A stretch of 61,006 nt of DNA from Planctomycetota bacterium (GTDB lineage Bacteria; Planctomycetota; UBA1135; GCA-002686595), in assembly GCA_029259655.1 (NCBI GenBank), contig JAJDET010000057.1, positions 1 through 61,006 of the forward strand, written 5' to 3'. Shown here one piece after another: positions 54,053 through 61,006 of this stretch; position 1 is the stretch's first letter; every line of letters starts with the position of its first letter. The translations under genes were made by a program, and so were the position numbers. The notes beneath the pieces are model-generated. The model was not told where the DNA came from and made no database searches. It worked only from the letters and a program-made list of their open reading frames with translations.

Positions 54053-56386
54053 TCACCCGCCCGCGCCGTCTCGCAGCGCGGTCAGGTTCTTCGCCGCGGC
54101 GGCCGCATCCGGGTGCTGCTCCCCCAGAGTCGTGCGCAGTGTTGCGTACGCGCTCTCGAGCATCTCGCGCGCCGTCCCGAGGTCCCCTGCAGCCCCTGCG
54201 ATTCTCCCCAGGAGGAGCCGGCTGCGCGCGGTGTCGGCGTGTCTCTCACCGAGGCCGGTGACGCGGATGTCGAGCGCTCGCCGGCAACGCGTGGCCGCGG
54301 CGACCAGGCGGCCCTGGGCCAGGAGCTCCTCTGCCGCAGCATGCAGACGGGACGCCGTGGCGAGGTCGTCCGTCGCGAGCGCACGCTCGCGCGCGAGGGC
54401 GTTCCCGAGCGGAACGAGTATCGCGTCGAACCGCTCCGCATCGCGCAGGGCATCCGCCGCCGCGGCGACGATCGAGGTCAGCGGATCCTCTGCCCCGAGC
54501 GCTCGCTCGTAGACGGCGCGCGCGCGCTCGAGAGCCCGGTGCGCTTCGTCGTGGTCGCCCTTCGCTCGCTCGAGGAGCGCCCGCTCGACGTGCGTCTCGG
54601 CGCGTACCGTGTCGCCTGCATCCAGCGTGCGCTCCTCGATCGCCTCCAGGCGTTCGAGCAGCGGGACCGCGCGTTCGAGATCACCCAGCCCCGCGTGGCA
54701 GCGGGCCATCCCGCGGATCGCGTCCCGCGTCTCCGCACCTTCCTCACCGAGGGTCGCCTCGAGGATCTCGAGCGCACTCGTGTAGGACGCGAGCGCCTCC
54801 GCGAAGAGCTCCTGGCGCAGGAGACCGTTCGCCACGCGCTCGTGCGCGCGCCCCGTGTCGGCGTGCGCGGGCCCCTTGCTCGACTCGGCCACCGACAGGG
54901 CCTGTTGCCGGACTCGAGTCGCCTCGACGAAATCGCCGAGCCGCTCGAGCACGCGCGCCAGGTTCTCCAGCGCGAAGTCCATCCCGGCCTGCTCGCCTCC
55001 CTGCTCCGCCGCGGTGATCGCGAGCGCGCGCTCGTACAGCGGCCGCGCCTCGTCGTGGCGGCCCCGAACGCACAGCACGTACGCCAGGTTGTTGAGCGCG
55101 GAGGCCGATTCGCCGGAGAGCTCGCGCGCGTGCTCGAGGATCCGCTCGACCTCCTCCCAGTAGCCCTGAGTGGCGATGAGAGTCGCGAGGTTGGTGCGGA
55201 ACAGCGCCGTGCGGGGGTGTCCCTCGCCGAACGCGGCCTCGGCCCTTTCGAGCGCGCGTTCGAACATGGGACGCGCGTCGTGGTAGCGGCCCAGGGTCTG
55301 CAAGACGCTCGCGAGGGTGTTCCGCGCGATGACCGTCGTGGGGTGATCGGGTCCCAGTGCCGCGTCGCTGATCTCGAGCACGCGCCTGCAGAGCGGCAAC
55401 GCTTCGTCGTAGTTGCCCTGGGCGAGGTACCCGGTCACGAGGTCGGCGATCGTCTCCGCCGTCGTGGGATGTTCCTTGCCCAGCGCTTGCTCGACGATCC
55501 CGACCGCGCGCTCGAGGTGCGAGCGCGCCTCGTCGAAACGGCCGACCGCGTAGAGCGCGAGGGCGAGCTTGCGCAGCACCGTGGCGTTCGCGGGGTGCTC
55601 GGGTCCCAGCGTGCGCGTGACGACGCCGAGTGCGCGCTCGAGGAGAGGCCACGCCTCCCCGTAGTTGCCGCGCACGTCGAGCAGGTGCGCGAGGTGCGTC
55701 ATGGCCAGCGCCGTCTCGGGATGCTCGGAGCCCAGGGCGGACTCGCGAATCGCGAGTGCGCGCTCGAAGAGCGGCCGGGCCTCGGTGCTCTCCCCCTTCA
55801 GGAAACGGGCGAGCCCCTTCTTGATGAGGAGGCGCGCGATCGAGAGGTTCTTCGCGGTCGGGTCCTCGGCCAGGAGGCGCTCGCCCTGCTCGGCCTCGGC
55901 GATGGCCCGGACCAGCTCTCTCGGCATGTTCGGCGCGGGCGCCCTGCCCGGTGTTGCCGTGAGCGTGAAGGGGCCCGGCTCGCCCGAGAACGAGCACGCG
56001 TCCAGACGATACACGCGTCCCGCCTCGAAGCCGTCGTACCACAGGCGCGCGCGCGTGAAAGTGCGGCCCGTGTCGTCTTCGGCAAGGACTTCTCCCTGCT
56101 CGTCGCGCAGCACGAGGTAGGGGTCGAAGAAGTGCGAGTGGAGATCGATCGTGTAGGTCCCCGCCTCCGGCACCTCGAAGCGGAAGCTCCGACCGCGGAT
56201 CACGACAGCGGGGTAGCGCCGGACGTCCAGCAGGGGTGCGCGGACGGCCGGATCGGTCGCCTCGAGCCGAGCCTCCAGTGGCCGGTCGACCTCGAGCCGG
56301 AGAGACTCCTGGACCGGGAGAGCGCTCAGGAGCAGGGGGGCGACGAGGAACATCCCGGCCGCATTGTCCCGATTTCGACCTCGCAT
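54053..56386 (-). CDS. Exported PPC-TPR protein without protease domain
   Basis: A 777-aa protein. A signal peptide (residues about 1-25) is followed by a PPC-like beta domain (FRFEVPEAGTYTIDLHSHFFDPYLVLRDEQGEVLAEDD, residues about 65-140), then about 14 kinesin-light-chain-type tetratricopeptide repeats, each of 42 residues with ARPLFERALAI and LGxEHPxTA as the recurring blocks. It ends in the repeats, with no CHAT domain. A paralogue of the next gene, from which it may have lost the protease. Probably a binding scaffold in the periplasm. Confidence 0.87.
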   Translation of the reverse strand: MRGRNRDNAAGMFLVAPLLLSALPVQESLRLEVDRPLEARLEATDPAVRAPLLDVRRYPAVVIRGRSFRFEVPEAGTYTIDLHSHFFDPYLVLRDEQGEVLAEDDTGRTFTRARLWYDGFEAGRVYRLDACSFSGEPGPFTLTATPGRAPAPNMPRELVRAIAEAEQGERLLAEDPTAKNLSIARLLIKKGLARFLKGESTEARPLFERALAIRESALGSEHPETALAMTHLAHLLDVRGNYGEAWPLLERALGVVTRTLGPEHPANATVLRKLALALYAVGRFDEARSHLERAVGIVEQALGKEHPTTAETIADLVTGYLAQGNYDEALPLCRRVLEISDAALGPDHPTTVIARNTLASVLQTLGRYHDARPMFERALERAEAAFGEGHPRTALFRTNLATLIATQGYWEEVERILEHARELSGESASALNNLAYVLCVRGRHDEARPLYERALAITAAEQGGEQAGMDFALENLARVLERLGDFVEATRVRQQALSVAESSKGPAHADTGRAHERVANGLLRQELFAEALASYTSALEILEATLGEEGAETRDAIRGMARCHAGLGDLERAVPLLERLEAIEERTLDAGDTVRAETHVERALLERAKGDHDEAHRALERARAVYERALGAEDPLTSIVAAAADALRDAERFDAILVPLGNALARERALATDDLATASRLHAAAEELLAQGRLVAAATRCRRALDIRVTGLGERHADTARSRLLLGRIAGAAGDLGTAREMLESAYATLRTTLGEQHPDAAAAAKNLTALRDGAGG

Positions 56387-56399
56387 GGCGAGGAGTGGG

Positions 56400-59300
56400 C
56401 TATCGCCATTCCCCGCTCAGCACGAACGCGCCCCACGTCGACGTCAGAGGGTCGCCGAATCGAGCGCGGTTCCGGGCGAGCATCGCGAGCTGCGCCGCGC
56501 GAAGCGCGTCCAGGCGTCCCATGCCTCGAGTCCACAGGTTCGCGTAGAAGGAACGCATCAGCTCCGCCGTGCTCTCGTCCTGCACGGACCACAGCGAGCT
56601 GACCACCGTCCGCGCGCCGGCCGCGTGGAAGGCGCGACGCAGTCCGAGCAGGCCCTCGCCGGACTCTGAACGCCCGAGGCCGGTCTCGCAAGCGGACAGG
56701 GCCACGAGCTCGACGCGTGAGAGATCCAGCCAGCCCACCTCTTCGGCGGTCAGGTAGCCGTCCTCGCCGTGGCTCGTGTCCGCGGCCGCACCCGCGCACA
56801 CGAGTCCCGAGAGCAGACCCGGGAGTCGACCCGAGAGCGTCTGCGCCTCATCCCGCGAGAACGCCGAGCTCCAGAGCGAATAGAGCCCCTCCGGATGGAA
56901 GAAGCCGTGCGTCGCGAGGTGCAGGACCGAATGGCGCGGAAGCTCGTGCTTGAGGCGCGCCTCGCTCGGCGCGGCGCTCTGCAACAGGAGCCGCACTCCC
57001 CCCCCACCGAAGGCCTCCGCGTGCAGTGCGTGGACGCGGTGAGCTTCCTCCGCTGTCGCGGGGAGGGACTCCCAGGAATCGGAGAGACCGCTACGCAGAG
57101 ACGAGCTCGATGGACTCGCGCCCTCCACTCCCGACTTCCACGGATCGATCTCGTGGAAGTCGACGCCGCCCACCGCGAGCAGCGAGCCGAACTCGGGGGC
57201 CCCGCTGCGGCGCGGTCGGGCGAGAGCACCGAGGTCCTGCAGGTAGACGGTCCCGAAGCGCTCGATCGCGAGCTGGCCCGACGCGAACCGGAGCGTCTCG
57301 ATCGGGAGCGTGGCCAGGAAAGAGTCCGGCGAGGCGAAGACGAGCTCCACTCCGTCGAGATGGGCGCGGAGTGGATCCACGAGACGCGCGACGAGCTCTC
57401 GATCGAAGCCCACCTCGGGCCGAGTCCCGGGAGATACACCGCGTTCAGGTGCTCCCCTGGTAGCCACGATGCCGGCTAGGTGGTCGGCGACCGCTCGCTG
57501 CACCGCGTCGGCCGGGCCGAGATCCACGTGGACGGGCGCGGCCGAGTCCGCGCTCGTGATCCATACGGAGAGACGCGGGGAGCTCCAGAACCCCCTCCCG
57601 TTCGGCTCCCCGTCTTCGCCTTGCTCGATCACGTAGCGGTTGTGCACGAGGAAGTCGAGCACTACCGAGCGCGGGGGGAGCGCGGAGCGGAGCTCCGCGA
57701 AGGAGAGTGCGTCGGGGGATTCGATGGACGCCGCCGTCGCGCGCTTCAGATCCAGCTCGAGTCGGTTGCGCTCCTCGCGCAGGCGACGCAGTTGCTCACC
57801 ACGGTCCTCCCGCTCGTCGAGCTCGTCGGTGAGCATCAGCGAGGAGAGCCTCGCCTGCACCTCGCGGAGCTCGGCCACGAGCGCACTCCGGCGCGTGTCG
57901 TCCGCGTCCAGCCCGGACCGGCTCGCCGCGAGCGTCCTCCCCACCTGTCCCTTCCAGCCGAGCACGTCCTCGTACGCCGCGACGAGGACGGCGGGGTCTT
58001 CGAGGAGCGAGGACAGGCTCAGCTCGAGCTCGAGGTCCCAGAAGTGCTGCGCGAGGTAGCGATAGCTCTCGACCTCTGTGAGCAAGGGGAGGACGCGTTC
58101 GCGCGAGACCTCGCGCTCCAAGCGACCGCGCCGGACCAGATCCCAGGCCCGCCGAGGTTCGCCGAGATTCATGTGGAGAATGGCGAGGTTGTCCAGATAC
58201 GTGGCGGTCTCCGGGTGGCCCGGCCCGAGCACCTCCATCCAGATCGCCAGCGCCCGCTCCTGAAGAGGAAGCGCGGCTCGATGGTCCCCCATCCACTGAT
58301 AGGCGTTCCCCAGGTTGTTGAGGCTCTGGCCGGTCAGGGGATGCTTCGGTCCGAGCACGCGCTCCCGAGCCGCCAGAGCTCGTGCGTACAGCGGCTGCGC
58401 CCCTGCGTAGTCGCGCAGGCTCACGAGCACACCGCCCAGGTTGTTGAGCCCCGTGATCGTGTGGGGATGCTCGGGCCCGAGACGCTCCTGATAGATGGCG
58501 AGCACGCGCTCGTAGAGCCGGCGCGCAGTGTCGTAGCTCTTCTGCGACTCGGCGACTCTCGCCAGGTGAGCGATATCGTGAGCCGTCATCTCGTGATCCG
58601 GCCCCCACTTTGCGAGCGTGAGCTCGAGGGAGCGCTCGAAGAGCCGCCTCGACGCCTCGAAGTCGCCCTGGTCGAAGAGCAGGAGCCCGAGATTGCCCAG
58701 CGCCTGCGCGGTCATGTGGTGATCGGCGCCGAAGAGCTCCTGGCGGATCTCGAGCGCGCGCTCGAGCATCGTCCGCGCCTCCTCGAAGGAGCCCATGTCC
58801 TTCAGGAGCAGGCCGAGGTTGTTGAGCGTCTTGGCGACCTGGACGTCACGGGGACCGTGGAGCTTCTCCTCGATGGCGAGCGCGCGCTCGTAGACCGATC
58901 GGGCCTCCTCCCACTCCCCGACGGCGTCGAGCAGGAGTGCCAGGTTGTTGAGGCTCGCCGCCGTGTTCTCGTGTTCGGGCCCGAAGACCTTGCCGCACAG
59001 GACCAGGAGCCGGTCGTACGACGCGCGCGCTTCGTCGTACTCGCCGAGGTTCTCGAGCAGGAGCGAGAGGTTGTTCAGCGCGGTCACCGTGTTCACGTGC
59101 TCGGGGCCGAGCTCGCGCTCCCAGATCGCGAGTGCCCGCTCGAACAGCGGACGCGCCGCTTGGTAATCGCCCACGTTCCGATGCAGGGTCGCCAGGTGGT
59201 TGTAACTCCCGGCGGTGATGCGATGGTCGGGTCCGAGCTGGCACTCACGGATCCCGAGCGACCGGTCGAGGAGCTCCCGCGCGGTTCCGTGCTCTCCCTG

Positions 59301-59867
59301 ATCCATGAAGATCATGGCGGCATTGTCGAGCTCGACCGCCGTGATAAGGTGATCCGGTCCGAACAGCTCCTCTGCCACGGCCAGACGCCGCTCCGCGTCG
59401 TCGCGCACCAGGAGGGCGACGGAGTGCGGCGTGCGCTCGGGAGGAGGGCCGGCCGTGAGAGCCAGCTCGAACAGTCCGCCCAGGCCCAGCAATGCGCACG
59501 CCTCGACGCGGTAGGTGCGACCGGCGACGAGCTCGACCACGAGTCGCGCCTGCGTGTTCACCAACGCGTCGTCGTCCTCCGCGAGCGGCGCGCCCTCCTC
59601 GTCTCGTAGGATCAGGTAGGCGTCGAACGGATGACCGCGCAGGTCGATGTGGTAGGTACCGGTCGCCGCGATTTCGACCCGGAAGGCGTCGGCCCGCACG
59701 GGAGCCTCCGGAGACAACATGTCGAGGGCCGCGGTTCGAACGAACGCGTCCCCATCCACGATCTCCCCGGTGGCCGCCTCGCCGACGCGAAGCACCGGAA
59801 GGTCTGCAAGCTCCGTCGCTCCTCCCTGAACCGCAAGCGCGGCAGTGCATCCGAGTATGGCGAGCAT
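56400..59867 (-). CDS. Exported TPR-CHAT caspase-like protease
   Basis: A 1155-aa protein. A short signal peptide is followed by a PPC-like domain (TYHIDLRGHPFDAYLILRDEEGAPLAEDDD, residues about 70-140), about ten 42-residue kinesin-light-chain-type TPRs (residues about 165-600), a linker with coiled-coil character, then a CHAT domain. Its catalytic His987 (LHLATHGFF) and Cys1060 (LSACETGLG) are both intact, and VVSSLWSVQDESTAELM completes the motif set. Cytoplasmic CHAT proteins act in defence and signalling; an exported one is unusual. ATG start with GAGG ahead. Runs into its paralogue downstream (14 bases between stop and start). Confidence 0.9.
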   Translation of the reverse strand: MLAILGCTAALAVQGGATELADLPVLRVGEAATGEIVDGDAFVRTAALDMLSPEAPVRADAFRVEIAATGTYHIDLRGHPFDAYLILRDEEGAPLAEDDDALVNTQARLVVELVAGRTYRVEACALLGLGGLFELALTAGPPPERTPHSVALLVRDDAERRLAVAEELFGPDHLITAVELDNAAMIFMDQGEHGTARELLDRSLGIRECQLGPDHRITAGSYNHLATLHRNVGDYQAARPLFERALAIWERELGPEHVNTVTALNNLSLLLENLGEYDEARASYDRLLVLCGKVFGPEHENTAASLNNLALLLDAVGEWEEARSVYERALAIEEKLHGPRDVQVAKTLNNLGLLLKDMGSFEEARTMLERALEIRQELFGADHHMTAQALGNLGLLLFDQGDFEASRRLFERSLELTLAKWGPDHEMTAHDIAHLARVAESQKSYDTARRLYERVLAIYQERLGPEHPHTITGLNNLGGVLVSLRDYAGAQPLYARALAARERVLGPKHPLTGQSLNNLGNAYQWMGDHRAALPLQERALAIWMEVLGPGHPETATYLDNLAILHMNLGEPRRAWDLVRRGRLEREVSRERVLPLLTEVESYRYLAQHFWDLELELSLSSLLEDPAVLVAAYEDVLGWKGQVGRTLAASRSGLDADDTRRSALVAELREVQARLSSLMLTDELDEREDRGEQLRRLREERNRLELDLKRATAASIESPDALSFAELRSALPPRSVVLDFLVHNRYVIEQGEDGEPNGRGFWSSPRLSVWITSADSAAPVHVDLGPADAVQRAVADHLAGIVATRGAPERGVSPGTRPEVGFDRELVARLVDPLRAHLDGVELVFASPDSFLATLPIETLRFASGQLAIERFGTVYLQDLGALARPRRSGAPEFGSLLAVGGVDFHEIDPWKSGVEGASPSSSSLRSGLSDSWESLPATAEEAHRVHALHAEAFGGGGVRLLLQSAAPSEARLKHELPRHSVLHLATHGFFHPEGLYSLWSSAFSRDEAQTLSGRLPGLLSGLVCAGAAADTSHGEDGYLTAEEVGWLDLSRVELVALSACETGLGRSESGEGLLGLRRAFHAAGARTVVSSLWSVQDESTAELMRSFYANLWTRGMGRLDALRAAQLAMLARNRARFGDPLTSTWGAFVLSGEWR

Positions 59868-59969
59868 CCGCCTCTCCCAAGGTCGTCGGATTGTCGCAGG
59901 CCCGCGGAGAAACCGCGAGCCGATCAGTAGGAGGGGCGGCGAGGGGCGTTCCGAAGCCCGGATCGCGCG

Positions 59970-61006
59970 TCAGCCCATCAGCGGAATGTCGACCCCGCGT
60001 TCCCTGGCGCAGTCGATCGCCTCGTCGTAGCCCGCATCGACGTGGCGCATGACGCCGGTGCCGGGGTCGTTCGTCAGCACGCGCTCGACGGCTTCCGCGG
60101 CCTCGGGCGTTCCGTCCGCGACGGTCACCTGGCCGGCGTGCAGGCTGTAGCCCATGCCGACTCCCCCGCCGTGGTGGAAGCTGACCCAGGACGCGCCGCT
60201 CGCGGTGTTGAGCATCGCGTTCAGGAGCGGCCAGTCGGCGACCGCGTCGGTGCCGTCCTTCATGCCCTCGGTCTCGCGGTTCGGCGACGCTACCGAGCCG
60301 CAGTCGAGGTGGTCGCGGCCGATCGCGATCGGCGCCTTGATCTCGCCCTTCGCGACGGCGTCGTTGAAGGCTAGGCCCGCCTTCGCGCGGTCGCCATAGC
60401 CGAGCCAGCAGATGCGCGACGGGAGGCCCTGGAACTGGATGCGCTCGCCCGCCAGGCGGATCCAGCGCAGGAGCGCCTCGTCCTCGGGGACGAGCTCGGT
60501 GATGATCCGGTCCGTGACCGCGATGTCCGCGGGGTCGCCCGAGAGCGCCACCCAGCGGAACGGGCCCTTGCCCTCGCAGAAGAGCGGACGCACGTACTTC
60601 GGCACGAAGCCCTCGAACTCGAAGGCGTTCTCGAGCCCGGCCTCCTGCGCGTGGCCGCGCAGGTTGTTCCCGTAGTCGAAGGTGTCGGCGCCGCGCTCCT
60701 GCAGCACGTTCATCGCCTTGACGTGATCGACCATCGTCCGGAAGGACTCGCGCTGGTAGCGGTCGGGGTCGCTCGTCCGCAGGGCGAGCGCTTCTTCGAG
60801 GGACATCCCGTTCGGCACGTACCCCCCGAGCGGGTCGTGCGCGCTCGTCTGGTCGGTCAGGATGTCGGGCGTGACGTCGCGCTCGATCATGCGCTGGAGC
60901 AGGTCGACGGCGTTCGCCACGACGCCGATCGACTTCGCGATCCCGTCGCTCTTCCAGGCCAGCGCACGATCGATCGCCTCGTCGATGTCCTCGATCAGCA
61001 CGTCGC
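59970..61006 (-). CDS. hutU: Urocanate hydratase, 5' partial
   Basis: Converts urocanate to imidazolonepropionate in histidine degradation. The 345-odd residues seen are the C-terminal part of the usual 550-residue enzyme: [74 protein letters not shown] and [19 protein letters not shown] are all conserved. The gene runs off the window at 61006, so roughly 200 N-terminal residues are missing. Whether hutH or hutI is linked cannot be seen. Confidence 0.96.
   Translation of the reverse strand, partial: DVLIEDIDEAIDRALAWKSDGIAKSIGVVANAVDLLQRMIERDVTPDILTDQTSAHDPLGGYVPNGMSLEEALALRTSDPDRYQRESFRTMVDHVKAMNVLQERGADTFDYGNNLRGHAQEAGLENAFEFEGFVPKYVRPLFCEGKGPFRWVALSGDPADIAVTDRIITELVPEDEALLRWIRLAGERIQFQGLPSRICWLGYGDRAKAGLAFNDAVAKGEIKAPIAIGRDHLDCGSVASPNRETEGMKDGTDAVADWPLLNAMLNTASGASWVSFHHGGGVGMGYSLHAGQVTVADGTPEAAEAVERVLTNDPGTGVMRHVDAGYDEAIDCARERGVDIPLMG

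Overview
The window is about 61 kb of GC-rich (roughly 70%) chromosomal DNA from a Gram-negative-type bacterium. LptB points to an outer membrane. A planctomycete-like lineage is suggested by the two sulfatase-fold lipoproteins, the two ECF sigma factors (one fused to an anchored exported domain), the secreted PPC/TPR/CHAT proteins, the pseudopilins with long exported domains and the signal peptidases with large insertions. This is inference from gene content; no phylogeny was computed.

Layout. 1-5240: rdgB (5' cut by the window), lepA and two tandem signal peptidase I genes. 5605-9560: lptB, the electron-transfer flavoprotein pair etfB-etfA and a translationally coupled sulfatase-like lipoprotein. 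9573-11374: a hotdog thioesterase divergent from a DmeRF-like metal-efflux unit (RcnR/CsoR-type regulator plus CDF transporter) with a clear operator-like palindrome. 11447-16651: an exported protein of unknown function, a sigma factor fused to exported carboxypeptidase-regulatory-like repeats, a 69-bp duplicated hairpin element, tRNA-Val(CAC) and a second ECF sigma factor. 16861-22562: ligA, a DUF669-like small protein, a Maf/MptE-like protein and an M19 dipeptidase. 22783-25185: a single-domain response regulator, then groES-groEL closed by two strong hairpins. 25321-31980: two exported proteins of unknown function, then an overlapping run manA, rluB-like pseudouridine synthase, catalytic M16 peptidase and non-catalytic M16 partner.

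32126-34451 is the most foreign-looking part. Three genes are coupled by 4-base overlaps and have visibly lower GC (roughly 50-58% in hand-counted lines): two proteins I cannot assign firmly and a ComEC-type metallo-beta-lactamase-fold hydrolase. This is the best candidate for an undescribed accessory (possibly defence-like) system.

34661-46969: a second sulfatase-like lipoprotein, a small lipoprotein, a rearranged gene remnant, a pseudopilin operon (PilV-like, PilW-like, PilX-like, exported HEAT-repeat protein), a GT-C-type membrane protein, recN, a small exported protein, nagA and rsmD. 47095-52816: an SRPBCC protein, pdxJ (apparently with a CTG start), dapA and a three-gene ABC exporter. 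52923-61006: three tandem TRL-like lipoproteins, two giant paralogous exported TPR proteins (one with a C-terminal CHAT protease domain) and hutU, cut by the window end.

Most of the window is housekeeping and envelope biology. Many neighbours overlap by four bases (ATGA, GTGA or TTGA), indicating translational coupling, and GTG/TTG starts are common. No insertion sequence, phage module, rRNA or CRISPR array was seen.
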